Assembly (NCBI GenBank): GCA_027563935.2
Contig: CM050449.1
Location: 46,660,507-46,724,506, forward strand
Origin: Costus lasius
Taxonomy: Eukaryota; Streptophyta; Magnoliopsida; Zingiberales; Costaceae
Direction: 5' to 3'
Length of the DNA: 64,000 bases
Shown here: positions 52,843 to 64,000 of the stretch, in pieces
Numbering within the stretch: the stretch's first letter is position 1
Layout: every line of letters begins with the position of its first letter
The notes under the pieces: generated by a model
Database searches by the model: none
What the model was told of the DNA's origin: nothing
What the model saw: the letters and a program-made list of their open reading frames with translations, nothing else
Position numbers and translations under genes: made by a program

Positions 52843-55800
52843 CTAATGGTTGAGAAATCTCAAACCCATATTATTACAGTGCTTCTCATGCTTCTGCTGC
52901 GCCAGAGGCTTTGTAAGCGGGTCAGCTAGATTGTCATCTGTATGAACCTTACAGATCTTGATCTCTCCTCGATTAATGATCTCCCGGATCAAGTGAAACC
53001 TTCTCTATATGTGCTTGGACTTCTGGTGCGACCGTGGTTCCTTTGCCTGTGCTATTGCTCCAGTGTTATCACAGAAGATAACCAAAGGATCTGCACTCGA
53101 AGGAACAACACCAAGTTCCTGAACGAACTTACGAATCCACACTGCCTCCTTAGATGCTTCTGAGGCTGCAACATACTCGGCTTCTGTTGTGGAATCAGCA
53201 ACAATTGATTGTTTGAAACTTTTCCACACCACTGCTCCTCCACTCAAGCTAAAAACATAGCCTGATTGCGATCGAAAATCATCCTGGTTAGATTGGAACG
53301 AAGCGTCAGTATATCCTTCAATACTGAGTTCTTCCTAACCTCCATATATCAAGAACATATCTTTGGTCCTCCGAAGATATTTCAAAATGTTCTTGACCGC
53401 AATCCAGTGTGCCTTCCCTGGATTACTTTGGAATCGACTGGTCACGCTTAACCCGTAAGCGACGTCTGGGTGAGTACACAACATCGCATACATAATGGAC
53501 CCAATAGCTGAAGCATAAGGCTTATTGTCCATTTCATCTTTCTCAGTCTGTGTTTGTGGACACTGACTCTTTGAAAGATTCAGACCATGTCTGACTGGAA
53601 GATATCCTCTTTTAGAATTTTCTAAATGGAATCTCTCCAGGACTTTATCGATGTAAGTACCCTGGCACAGCCCGAGAAGCCTCTTAGATCTATCTCTGTA
53701 GATCTTCACACCTAATACATAGGCTACTTCTCCTAAATCTTTCATCTGGAAACATTTTCTTAACCATGCCTTAACCGCATGCATTTTAGGAATATCGTTT
53801 CCAATGATCAAGATATCATCGACGTAGAGGACTAGGAAAGTAATCACGCTCCCACTAAACCTCTTATATACACACGGGTCATCTTCATTCTTGATGAAAC
53901 CAAATTCACAGATTGATTCATCAAAACGAATATTCCAGCTTCTTGATGCTTGTTTAAGTCCATAAATGGACTTCTTTAATTTGCATATTCTATGACGATA
54001 TGATGGATTGATGAAACCTTCAGGTTGTGTCATATACACATCCTGTTCTAGTTTTCCATTAAGGAAAGCGGTCTTCACATCCATTTGCCAGATCTCATAA
54101 TCATAATATGCTGCTATCGCAAGAATAATCCGAATAGGCTTGAACATAGCTGCAGGAGAGAAAGTTTCATCATAATCTATCCCGTAGATTTGTTTGAAAC
54201 CTTTCGCAACTAGCCTGCCTTTATAGGTAACCACGTTACCATCCATGTCAATCTTCTTCTTGAAGATCCACTTACAGCCTATAGGGATTACTCCCGGAGG
54301 CGGATCAACCAAATCCCAAACTTGGTTATCTGACATGGAGTCCATCTCGGCTCGCATAGCTTCAAGCCATCTCGCTGATTCCGGTCCACTGACCGCATCC
54401 GCATAAGTAAGGGGTTCATCATCAATGATGTAGACTCCGTCATAGCGTTCAGGCTGTCGACGGATCCTTCCCGATCTTCGCGGTTCCCGTGATATCTGAG
54501 CCTCAGGTTGTTCAATAACCTGTTCTATTGGCTCAGGCTCATCCAACTGAGTTTGACTACTTTGTCCTTCTTCTGGATTCTCATCCAGCTTTATTTCTCT
54601 CCCACTGGCCTCTTGCAGAAGAAATTCCTTCTCAAGAAAAATAGTCGTTCGAGCAACAAATACTTTGTTCTCTTTGGGATCGTAGAAATAATAACCCTTA
54701 GTTTCCTTAGGGTAACCGACAAAGATACATTTATCAGATCTGCTCTCTAGTTTACCAGAGGCGAGCTTTTTGACATAAGCCTCGCAACCCCAGATCTTAA
54801 TAAATGTCAAGCTCGGCTGTTTCTGTTACGACCCGCTTAGTAAGCAAACTATTTATTAACTTGGTGAGACGATTTGCAACGTGGTTCAATCTATTAAAAT
54901 GCTTAAGCCCAAGTTAACAATAGCAAGCTCACTAAACCTTATAAACCACATAATAGTTTCTCCCACTTGCAATGTGGGACTATACTCGGGGTATTACAAT
55001 CTCCCCCACTTATGACTTGACGTCCTCGTCAAGCCCAAACCTTAACACATGCCCAAGAATCATCCCTTAGTCGGTAGCATGTGAGGTCAGCCCAAAGGTG
55101 GCTCCACCATCCTCGGTAGCCCTTTCCTATTGGCCTCTCACCATGCTTAGGACTAAGTTTTGCTCTGATACCATTTGTTACGACCCGCTTAGTAAGCAAA
55201 CTATTTATTAACTTGGTGAGCCAATTTGCAACGTGGTTCAGTCTATTAAAATGCTTAAGCCCAAGTTAACAATTGCAAGCTCACTAAACCTTATAAACCA
55301 CATAATAGTTTCTCCCACTTGCAATGTGGGACTATACTCGGGGTATTACAGTTTCCCATACCATAACTCATATGGAGTCTTTGAAACTGCCTTGGATGGC
55401 ACTCGGTTTAGTACCTTTGCAGCTGTTTCCAGTGCAAATCCCCAAAAGGAGTAAGGTAGAGTAGCCTGACTCATCATAGAACGAACCATATCTAGTAAGG
55501 TTCTATTTCTCCTCTCTGACACACCATTCCATTGCGGTGTTCCTGGTGGAGTGAGCTGTGAGATAATCCCACACTCCTTCAGATAGTCAGTAAACTCTCG
55601 ACTCAAGTATTCTCCACCTCGATCTGAGCGAAGTGCCTTGATATTTCGGCCTAGCTGATTTTGTACTTCATTTTTGAACTCTTTGAACTTGTCAAAAGAT
55701 TCACTCTTATGTCTCATTAGATAGACATAACCATACCTACTAAAATCATCAGTAAAGGTAATGAAGTATGAATAGCCACCTCTGGCATGTTTACTAAATG

Positions 55801-57261
55801 GCCCACACACATCACTATGAATGAGGTCAAGTAAACCTGAAGCCCTTTGACCTTTATTAGAAAAAGGAGACTTCGTCATTTTACCCATTAAACAAGCTTT
55901 GCATGTATCAAGCTCCTCATAAGAGAATGATCCCAGCAATCCATGATCATGCAACCGCTTAATGCGCTTCTTGTTAATATGGCCTAAACGACTATGCCAT
56001 AGCAAGGTGCTGTCATCAGCATACTTGGCTTTCTTAATATCAATCTGTTGTATTGAACATTCCATGTCCAACATGAATAACCCATTGTTAATTGACCCAG
56101 TAGCATAAACAATATTATCAAAAGAAATATAACACTTTGAAATTTTGCATTCAAAGGAAAACCCTTTCCTGACAAGAGCAGGAATAGAGATAATATTCTT
56201 AGTTATGCTCGGTACAAAATAACAATTATCAAGTTCTAATACAAAACCAGATGGTAAAGAGATGTGATAAACTCCTACAGCAACAGTAGCAACCCGTGCC
56301 CCGTTTCCAACTCGTAGGTCCACCTCATGCTGTCCCACCTGTCTTCTTCTCTTGAGTTCCTGTACATTTGAACAAATGTGAACTCCACATGCAGTGTCCA
56401 ACACCCATGAAATAGAAGAAGAAACCATGACTTCTGTCACGAAAATACCTGAGCCAGAAGCGAAAGTCTTGCTTCCCTTCTTATCTCCTTGGAGCGCTTT
56501 ACAGTCCTTTTTCCAGTGACCCAGCTGGCCACAATGGAAACATCTGTATTCCTTTGACCGCTTTACCTTTTGCTTTAGAGCCTTATTGTAGCTCTTGATA
56601 GGGGCTTTGCCCTTCTTCCCCTTCTTCTTGTTCCTGGAAGGAACCATTAGGACAGAGGATGAAGGCTTTCCCTTCTCAAGAGTCTGCTCTGTAGTATAGA
56701 GCATGTTCAGTAACTCCGCCGGCATACAGTCGATTTTGTTCATATTAAAATTAATAATGAATGGATCGAAAGAGGCCGGGAGAGACTGTAGGATGATGTC
56801 TACAACAAGCTCCTCATTGATGGTGTGTCCCAGTTCTCTAGAGCCTCTTTGTACCCAATCATCTTGAGTACGTGAGCTCCCACTGGACTCCCTTCAGTCA
56901 GTTTGCTCTAAAAGAAAAGTTTCGTCAAGTTATAGCGTTCAGTCCTTGCCTGTGCAGCATACAGCATCTTGAGGTTTGCTATAATTTCTATAGCAGATAA
57001 ATCCACATGCTGACACTGAAGCTCTGGCGTCATAGACGCAAGCATAAGGCAAGCGACATCAATGCTATCATTGACATGCTTCTCATAAGCTTCCCGAACC
57101 GCCATTGCGGCGTTCGCAGCGGGTTGATGCGGTATTGCCGTCTCGAGGACATACAGCTTCCTCTCAGCCTTAAGAACAATCTTAAGGTGTCCGTACCAGT
57201 CTGAGAAGTTTGGCCCAGCAAACTTCTCCCTTTCCAGTAGGGATCGCACATTGAAATTTGT
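52843..57261 (-). pseudogene. A2 Gag-Pol, inactivated
   Basis: The frame matches A1 throughout. The start position 57259-57261 reads ACA instead of ATG. Stops are TAG at 56908-56910, 53335-53337 and 53005-53007, each at a CAG glutamine codon of A1. A frameshift lies between 56744 and 56907 in Gag. The zinc knuckle (CFHCGQLGHWKKDC), protease DTACG, integrase with HSDVCGPF, LRSDRGGEYL and NGVSERR, RT with YVDD, and RNase H are all recognisable. The TRIM at 54824-55350 splits integrase at the LWYGK-QPSLTFIK region; the frame is continuous again when its 532 bases (element plus duplication) are removed. Confidence 0.94.
54824..55350 (-). mobile_element. TRIM: complete miniature LTR retroelement, 527 bp
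   Basis: Two 175-bp LTRs (54824-54998 and 55176-55350; TGTTACGACC to GGGTATTACA) enclose 177 bp with no coding capacity. The interior has a polypurine tract next to the left LTR (54999-55011, minus reading aagtgggggagat) and a tRNA-Met primer site next to the right LTR (55161-55173, TGGTATCAGAGCA), so the orientation is minus. Flanks gtttc (54819-54823 and 55351-55355) are a perfect duplication. The LTRs differ at about four sites. Each LTR carries the inverted repeat TCCCAC/GTGGGA. It lacks a 5S-like promoter, so it is not Cassandra. Confidence 0.95.
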
Positions 57262-59040
57262 GGTGTTCGTTGCTGCAGGAATCTACAACATTGCAAGAAC
57301 AGCAAGGTCAGTATCAATGTTAGAATCTATTCAGGACTTAAGAATGATTCTTTTCTCACTATTTTATCTGATTGAAAAATCCAGTAAAACAGTCCGAAAG
57401 AGTAAAACTCTTTTAGTGAGATGGGATCCAGATTTCATACTTGGTCTCCGCGTCCCGCTCAGGCGAGATAAGATGCACAGAGAGTACAAGCACTAATCTC
57501 TGGTAGGCAATCCCAGCCAATCGCCAACCCGTGCGATTCCCCTTCATCTGGGCAATCCAGCAGACTGTGCCAACTGAGTTGGTACAACACAGTCTCTGAT
57601 CCCACAGATGGCTACCTCCATATAGCTACCATATGCTCAATATGTAGCCTACATGGTCAAGCTGACCTGACCTACTCCCTGGACCACCACGTGCTATGCT
57701 GAGCAACGAGAAGCGATAAATCCCTTCTCTGTAACACGCAGGTGTAATCACACACCGTCTGAAGATAGATGGGCGTGCCCACTGAGTGGGTACAACATGG
57801 CCCCAACGATAGTCAGAACAATGAGGTTTCGCGTCAGAAGGCTATCGTGCTTGATATTCATCGTTGGATTTTAACGGTCCTTTTATCTTCTTACTATCAT
57901 ACAAATCCTATGGTGATAGCAGAAGAATAAATCATGCAGTTACTAAATTGAAAGCATGATTATCTTATGTGGTAAAAGCCCATTGAGCCTAAGTAAGACC
58001 CTAATTTAACTTAAGTCTTCACTTGAGCTCTTCATGGGTCTTTAGCATTTCATCTGGCCCAACCCGGGCCCAAATGCCCTGTACAGCTGAGATGCGCCCA
58101 CCAGGTAAGATGCGCCTGTCCTAGAGTCGAACTCTAGACCTCCCACTGGTGAAGCCACTTGCTGCATGCGCCTCTGCCATGTGTGCTCTGTGCTCATGTC
58201 TGATTAAAATACAATTTAATCTATCTAGACATGATTGACTCGCAGGTCAATTACACATTATAAATTAATTAAAATGTGATGCGCAGATCACAATAATAAT
58301 TTACAAATAATAATCCAGGCACGTAGGCCCCAGCACAGCACACATTAAATTTTGGGCAGCCCACATAAGATTAAATAAACACTCAATCATGTTATACAAA
58401 CATCATGTGATCCAATCAAGAAAATAAAATTTTCGAAAATCCCATTGGTATCAATTTTATTTCCTTATGTGCCCTACTACCTTACAACGGTCCATTAATA
58501 GGGATCCACTCATCAGACCTAGTCAGACCCACTGCCCTTGCATGCACCAAGTCATAACCGACTTGAGTCGACCTCATGGTCAACAATGCATGCGTTAAGG
58601 GCTGAACGTCCCTCATGAGTTCTGGCAAGTGGGTGTGACCCCGGGCCTTAATCATGAGCGTTCATCGGTTGTCTCAATCAGACATCGCTACACGCCTTTC
58701 TGCAGTCGACCTATAGCCACCTCATGCTTGCGCATAGGTGCCATCTGGTCGACCCATCTAGGCTGTCAGATGATCTGATCAGACTGTTGGGTCTATACTG
58801 GACGATGACTTCAACCCTAATAACCCGTCTAAGATTTTAAAGCAGGCGCTTAGATCTAGTGGATGCGCGCAAGATAAGTTTTGTTTTTGACAAAAACAAC
58901 AACATGCGCCAAACATCATACATGCGCCAACAAGTAATAAACATACATCTAGTTTCGCATGATGACCTATACCTTTAGATCTACTCTTAAGCGCAAATAA
59001 GGATCACTATAAGCAATCATATGAATCATACAAGGAACTA
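57262..59040 (-). other. A2 untranslated leader
   Basis: It is homologous to the A1 leader in reverse and has no coding frame worth calling. The hairpins are kept: 57563-57594 (GACTGTG/CACAGTC outside, CCAAC/GTTGG inside) and 57778-57790 (CCCAC/GTGGG), although the outer stem of the latter has one mismatch. Confidence 0.82.
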
Positions 59041-59053
59041 TGCTCTGATACCA
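59041..59053 (-). other. Primer binding site of A2
   Basis: The minus-strand reading is TGGTATCAGAGCA, two bases from the 5' LTR. Confidence 0.9.
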
Positions 59054-59055
59054 AT

Positions 59056-60747
59056 TGAAATTTCCATTAAGGGGGGGGGGAAACCCTAATCATGCAGATA
59101 TAAAATTTTCTCAAGGCGGAATCTAGGGTTTCCTAGGATCGCATGTATGAACATATGATCATCTTAACATTTTGTATAGATCTAGTGAGAGATCATACCA
59201 ATGCCATTGCTTTGGATGACGACTTGGAAGGAAAGAGGCGTGTGCTTCTTCTCCAAAGGCAATCGCACACAAGACGAGAGATGGCTACTCCTTGGTGTTC
59301 CTTGTGCTAGCAAAGCTCCAAGGTCTCCTAATCGCGTGAAGGAGATTGAGATGATCTCTAGGCTTTGTCAAGTCCTCTCCTTGGCGTAAAACCCACACTA
59401 CTCGAGAGAGAAGTCGAGAGGAAGAGGCGAGAGGAGAAAAGAGATGCGCTCACGAACGAATGTGGAGGCGTTATCTATTTTGGAAAGCATGACTTCCAAA
59501 AATAGCAAGCCCTTAACATCATGCGTTCATGTGTTCACTCCAAGTGAATGATCGCATTTTTTCTTCTCCCCTTGAACCAAGCGCTCATTTGATGAACCTG
59601 GTTCAATTGAATTTGGTTCAAGGACCAAATCAAACCAAGCCTTGGTCTAGATCAAATTAAACCATAAGGCTCAACATCTAACTATTCATCTCTTGATGCT
59701 CTTGATCTCATCGATCTAGCATCAATTCTCTCGATCGAAGCTTACCGATCTCAAGCCCTAATCAATCAAACATGATCAGACCAGATCTCACTTACAATCA
59801 GAGTTTAAATCCCTTTAAACTGAACCAAAACAATTCAGTCCACACGATCTGACTTAAGTAAGCCATATCATCAAATTGTGCGACACTAAGGGTTTCCTTT
59901 AAACGTCGGTAACGATAACTTACGTTATCACGATCAGTGAGGGGTATCTAGCAACACATCACTGTCTCCCGATATAAAGAAAAGAGTCTTCCAAGACTAC
60001 ACCCAAACCACAGCACAAGTGTGAACCCAAGTCACTTGACATATGTGTTTCCTTTGCCACTGGATGTTCTTATTGGACAAGCGTGTCAAGCCTGTAATTC
60101 CAATATGATGAGAATGATTAGATCAGATGAACATAGTCATCTGGGTATGGCCATACACTTTCTCAATCATCTCATCCAGGGGGCCCCTTCAGAACATCAC
60201 ACTCCAAACAAGGAGACGGCAATCCTATATCTATCACTAGTGCCCTAACATGACTCATGCTCATTATCCAAGATAGTCTATAACCATTATGTTTCAAATG
60301 ATATTGAACTACCTCAAAACAATGCCAATCATCATTTAGAAACACAAGTGATATCAAGTCAGAGGAAATATGCCACTTGCTCGCATACAAGGATTATTCA
60401 CATTGTGACAAGCAATTGAATAGCCTAATTAGGGTCAGTCCAGTACATCCAATGTACCCATGAGTCTACATCTTATTCCATGCTCGAAGCATCCTATAAG
60501 ATTAGAACACATATTAGTCTCAATCATATCAAGGTTGTCTCATGTTCACCAAGATATCTCGACTAAGGACAATACTGCATGTCAGCCAAGCTGAACAGCA
60601 TTGAGACATTATTCAGAAGTATATATATGGCAGCAGATAATGTAACAACTTTAATAACAACCATTGCCTTTATAAACATAGAGTTTATACATGATACTGA
60701 AATAATCCCAAGGCCTCAAACATTAGCCTTAAGGGCATACCCCAACA
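59056..60747 (-). repeat. A2 5' LTR
   Basis: 1692 bp, TGAAATTTCC to CCCCAACA on the plus strand. It is nearly identical to 51128-52822; the G-run near 59071 is shorter (10). GTATGGCCATAC at 60145-60156. Confidence 0.94.
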
Positions 60748-60752
60748 TTAGG

Positions 60753-60911
60753 CGGAGGAGCCGCAGGAAGAGACTGTTCAAGGACATACAGCTTCTTCTC
60801 GAGCTTGTGGACTATCCTCAAGTTCCGATACCAGTCTATAAAGTTAGTTCCAACTAACTTATCCTTATCAAGGAGTGATCGCAGTGATAATCCGCCAGTG
60901 TTCGTAGCCAT
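60753..60911 (-). pseudogene. C3 Gag N-terminus
   Basis: An ATG at 60909-60911 begins MATNTGGLSLRSLLDKDKLV, then FIDWYRNLRIVHKLEKKLYV, parallel to C1 (11954) and A1. The frame is cut by A2 after the PPPN motif and resumes at 51122 as NARTADRDAY. This is the only part of C3 Gag that is free of damage. Confidence 0.88.
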
Positions 60912-61748
60912 TGTTCTACAACACCCAAGAACAACAGATTAGTACTACTTCGAATCATTTAAACTGGACTTGTTTTAAATGATTTCTGCTCTCACTATTT
61001 TAAATTCGAATTGACAACCCACAAAGTCAATCGGGAAGTTTAAAACTTCCTAGTGAGATGGGATCCTTATTTCACATGAGGCTTCACGTCCCACGAGGGT
61101 GGGATGAGATGCACAAAGTAACCCATGCTTCCTAAGGTGGGCGCGCCGGCCGGTTGCTCCAAGCAACTCCCCTTGTCGAGACAGTCTGGGCATTTCATGT
61201 CCAGCGAGGGTTGGATACAACATGAAACCTTTACCTCTCAACGATGCCTCTAGACTTTCACCATGTGCCCAGCACATGTGAACTTCTAGTCAAGTCCATT
61301 CCTAACCGTTATGCCCAGGGCCAACGAGTTTCCTTGCGAAGGCACGCCCAAGTTAAAACTGGACTGGGGAAACCATTGCCACCATGCACTTTCTAAAGAT
61401 AAGTGGGTGTGTCCCACGAGGGTGGGAAACAATTCACAACTCCACTGATCGATAGCTTAGTGAGGGCTACGCGTTAGAAGGCTACCAGACTTGATATTTT
61501 AATTGAGGGTTTTTGTTTAAGGTCTCATCATCTCAGTTTTATCTTATGTCTATCATTACAAGCATACAATCCTATGGTGATAACATAACGGTAAAACATT
61601 TCAGGCATGCTTCTGCAGATAATAATAAAAGCAGTAAAGAATGATGTGATCATATCCTATACAAGACATTGAACCAATCCATGCCATGAAATAGGTTCAA
61701 CTCTTGTCCTAGAACTCAAGCCCCAAAAACTAGACCTAGCCTAGCCGA
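60912..61748 (-). other. C3 untranslated leader, first part
   Basis: It is similar to 11955-12790 in C1 and is broken at 61748, where F starts. The hairpins are present: 61090-61103, 61193-61227 (inner stem CCAGC/GTTGG, now with a G-U type pair) and 61413-61426. The primer site and 5' LTR of C3 are not seen and should lie beyond the window. Confidence 0.82.
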
Positions 61749-63524
61749 TGATGTGGGGTGAAGACACGTGTTGTGCAAACCAGAAAATGATATAAAGATC
61801 TAACAGAAAAGAGATCACTACAGCAATATAGCTATTCAGATTATTCTGTGAAAATAGTACAGGAATTTTATCATATTGCAAATGTTGACATATCTTGCAG
61901 GTTGATCCTTTGTCATCTAGGTTGAATAAACTTATCTGGCTTGTGGACAAAGATTTGGTCTTTCTGATGGATCCAAATATTAGACATAGAGGTCTTTTCG
62001 AGCGTGTTAGAAACCTGCAACAAGAAGCTTAATTAGACTAGATATTTAGTAAACAGAACCTAGCAGGAAAGAGATATGGAAACAGGCAAGCATGGTTTGC
62101 GCCATTCGATGATGCCGGAGCCAGGGGTCGTCGGCGACTCTGATACATCAGGTGGTGGAGAAGGTGATGCGGCGTCGGAGCACTGGCAGAGGCGGAGAAA
62201 TGACTATTTAGGTGGAACTGGGGAAGCTGCAAAGGAGGCGGCTGTTCGAGCAGAATAGGGGAGGTTGGCGAACATAACAGGGATGGTCGGTGTCCGGCCG
62301 GTAGAGCACGAACCCAGAACCTGCTATAACTGGAGGTCGTTGGGTTTGCTGTGGCGTCGTGGACGGAGTTTGGAGTTGATTGGTGGCCGGTCGGAGGAGG
62401 ACGACGTCGGAAGGCGGATGTTGGGCGGAATCAAGGCGAGAGCAGGGGATCGACAGCAAGTTTCGATTCCGCTGATATAAGTGGCAGATGGACAGATCCT
62501 GTCGGCTGGAGATTGCACAAGGGTAGGAACGGCGATGGCCAAAGTGTTGTGGAGATCTGGCCGGAGTTTGGGCACGGACGGTGGTTGGTCGGAGGAAATC
62601 GACGGTGATCAGTGGTGAAGGGCGGAAGCAGGGGCGTGAGCTGAGGCGTCACCGGAAATCTTCCGATTCCGGCGATCGGAGAGGTGGCTGGGCAGATCCT
62701 GGCGGCTGAAGCTTCTTCAGGGAAAGGAGAAGTGGTGGCCGAAGTCTTGTGAGGATCCGACGGCTGGATCACCGGCGGCGAGATCACAAAATGATGGAAG
62801 TCTGCAGGTTTGCTGGGTGTGCGATGTTGGCAGCGGAGCAGGAGAATTAGGGTAAGAAGGAGAGATTAGAGAAGAAAGGAAGAGGGAGGGGCTCAGCCCT
62901 AGAAGGAGGAGAAGAGGAAGGCAGTGGCGACTCAAGCGCCGGAGGGGAAGAAGGAGACATCCAATCGAATCAAACAAACACTATTTCCATTAATCTTCAC
63001 TAAAAACTTCTACAGGGAGATTACATGCTCAAATAGGCTGGATTTCTACCCGTTGCTACTGTATTCTTCATCTTCACACAAGCTGCAACGGTCGTTTCCT
63101 TCCAATGGCATCTCCCTTACGTAAGCTTTGTTGTTTCACCAAAATCTGCAGCTTTCTTCTGCGTGATCTTCTGACTTGGGCTTGCCAAATATTTGGGCTG
63201 CTGTTCTTTGTTGGGCTGGCCATGAGTGTAGCTCTAAATCCTCTTCCTTAGCTAGTTGGGTTGTGTTTAAACTCAAGCTAAACTTCGGCTGACTTTTAGT
63301 AGCTTGAGCTTTGAGCTAGACGTTGATGTGTGCACCCAGTTTGACTTGGTCTCATATTAATCACATAGCAAACAAAACAATAAAGATTAGTGACTCATTA
63401 TAACTTAGGATTGCATTTAAAATTTAGACATAAACATTGACTAAGTCTATGTTCAATCAAGGTTTACAATGATTATACAAAATTTGACTAAGTCAAATAT
63501 CATGGCAAAAATGCTGCTGCATCA
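61749..63524 (-). repeat. F: putative LTR, TGATG...CATCA ends, minus orientation
   Basis: Homology to the C leader stops exactly at 61748 and new sequence begins TGATGTGGGG. A matching end GCTGCTGCATCA lies at 63524, giving a 1776-bp unit with 5-bp inverted ends typical of an LTR. The middle (62090-62960) is GC-rich with a degenerate repeat of about 198 bp. There is no second copy, and gccga (61744-61748) does not match gacac (63525-63529), so if this is an LTR it is the 3' one of an element continuing to the right. Alternative: a captured gene fragment or another transposon class. Confidence 0.4.
62384..62780. repeat. Degenerate tandem duplication of about 198 bp in F
   Basis: TGGCCGGTCGGAGGA at 62384 recurs as TGGTTGGTCGGAGGA at 62582; AGATCCTGTCGGCTGGAG near 62493 recurs as AGATCCTGGCGGCTGAAG near 62693. 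Order and spacing agree, so about two diverged units are present in a GC-rich block that stands out from the AT-richer surroundings. Confidence 0.75.
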
Positions 63525-63904
63525 GACACCCCTGGTTCAAGTGTTTCTACTCCTGGAGAAACTTAGGGTAATTAAAAAAAAACTAACAACAATTAAACTA
63601 CTAGAATGAAGACTGATAACTTTATCATGCTCAGGTGGGGGCCTATCAATGTATTCATCTTTGAGGATAGGTAGGAAGAGAAGCTGTTCATACATGGATT
63701 TAGTGGGTTGTTTTGTTCTAACCCCTAATGTACTTCTCACATTCAATAAGCAGGGTGATAGAAAATTCATATTGGCATGCTCATGTTTTCTTTTATATAA
63801 TCCAAATAGAAGAGAGGAAGGAATAACAAAATCATATGCATTCAATGGGAGTTGTGTTGGAGAGAAATTAATACCCATAAAATTAAAATATTGCATGTCA
63901 TGGT
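63525..63904. other. Unassigned sequence between F and the last A LTR
   Basis: I do not recognise this stretch. Open frames of 86-119 codons exist on both strands but neither shows a retroelement or gene motif. If F is a 3' LTR, this would be the 3' end of its interior. Confidence 0.4.
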
Positions 63905-64000
63905 TGTAGAGTCCCCTTCAAGGGGGAGCGCAAGCAGATGAAACCCCTTTCAAGAGGGGGGGCGAAAAACCCTTAAGGGTGGCGCATAAAATTGCAAGCG
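63905..64000 (-). repeat. A-family LTR, gag-side end, cut by window edge
   Basis: TGTAGAGTCCCCTTCAAGG followed by gagcgcaag and a gcgcataaaa segment matches the reverse complement of the A1 LTR end near 37080-37149. Only 96 bases are in the window. atggt (63900-63904) is the candidate duplication. Confidence 0.85.

Larger units (their letters stand above)
51128..60747 (-). mobile_element. A2: minus-strand A-family copia element carrying a TRIM
   Basis: 9620 bp including the 532-bp TRIM insertion with its duplication. LTRs are 51128-52822 and 59056-60747; primer site 59041-59053; duplication ttagg. The polyprotein is close to A1 but has lost its start codon and has three nonsense codons and a frameshift. 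Its integrase retains the catalytic Asp that A1 has lost. Confidence 0.94.

Noticed and set aside
54824..55350. Cassandra-type TRIM carrying 5S rRNA promoter
   Set aside because: No 5S-like A box or C box sequence is recognisable in the 175-bp LTR.
61749..63124. A host protein-coding gene in the GC-rich block
   Set aside because: Several overlapping frames of 60-118 codons occur on both strands, all low-complexity Pro/Arg/Gly-rich, with no conserved domain or convincing splice structure visible.
1..64000. CRISPR array, phage, operon or other prokaryotic system
   Set aside because: No spaced direct repeats of suitable size, no ribosome-binding sites with compact gene order, and every recognisable protein is a plant retroelement protein.

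Overview
The window is plant nuclear DNA, almost certainly from a flowering plant with a repeat-rich genome. It is made almost entirely of LTR retrotransposons inserted into one another. I see no host gene, tRNA, rRNA, CRISPR array or prokaryotic feature. The plant assignment rests on the Ty1/copia and chromovirus Ty3/gypsy polyproteins, the tRNA-Met-type primer sites (TGGTATCAGAGC), 5-bp target duplications and LTRs of 1.6-3 kb. The species cannot be told.

I use local names. A-family: copia, LTR about 1.7 kb, TGTTGGGG start. C-family: related copia, LTR about 1.9-2.1 kb, starts TGTTGGTG and ends CCCAACA. D: chromovirus gypsy of CRM-like type. E: chromodomain gypsy of Tekay/Del type. TRIM: a 527-bp miniature element. 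F: an unclassified LTR-like sequence.

Left half (1-26847). A plus-strand C element (C0) holds a truncated A LTR at 1-558. Its own 3' LTR (2945-4668, 23754-23980) is split by gypsy D (4669-23748, duplication tcgag). D is split in its leader by minus-strand C1 (6339-17384, duplication tcaac). C1 is split in its leader by a solo A LTR (12892-14577, duplication atggt). C0 itself sits in the leader of another minus-strand C element (C2), of which the leader end and 5' LTR remain (23981-26399). Gypsy scraps fill 26400-26847.

Right half (26848-64000). A degraded minus-strand C element (C3) is interrupted five times or more: in its 3' LTR by the full-length plus-strand A1 (28059-37149, tcccc), in pol by minus-strand E (40595-50430, acagg), in gag by minus-strand A2 (51128-60747, ttagg), and in its leader by F (61749 onward). 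F carries the start of another A LTR at 63905. A2 contains the TRIM (54824-55350, gtttc).

A1 encodes a complete 1294-residue Gag-Pol, yet its integrase has Asn in place of the second catalytic Asp. D is almost intact, with one nonsense codon and one frameshift. E and C1 have LTR pairs that differ by well under 1% by eye but wrecked or deleted coding regions, so they probably moved using proteins from relatives. The most novel non-coding signal is a set of short covarying hairpins in the leaders of both copia families, with a shared UUGUA bulge. No new multi-gene system is visible.
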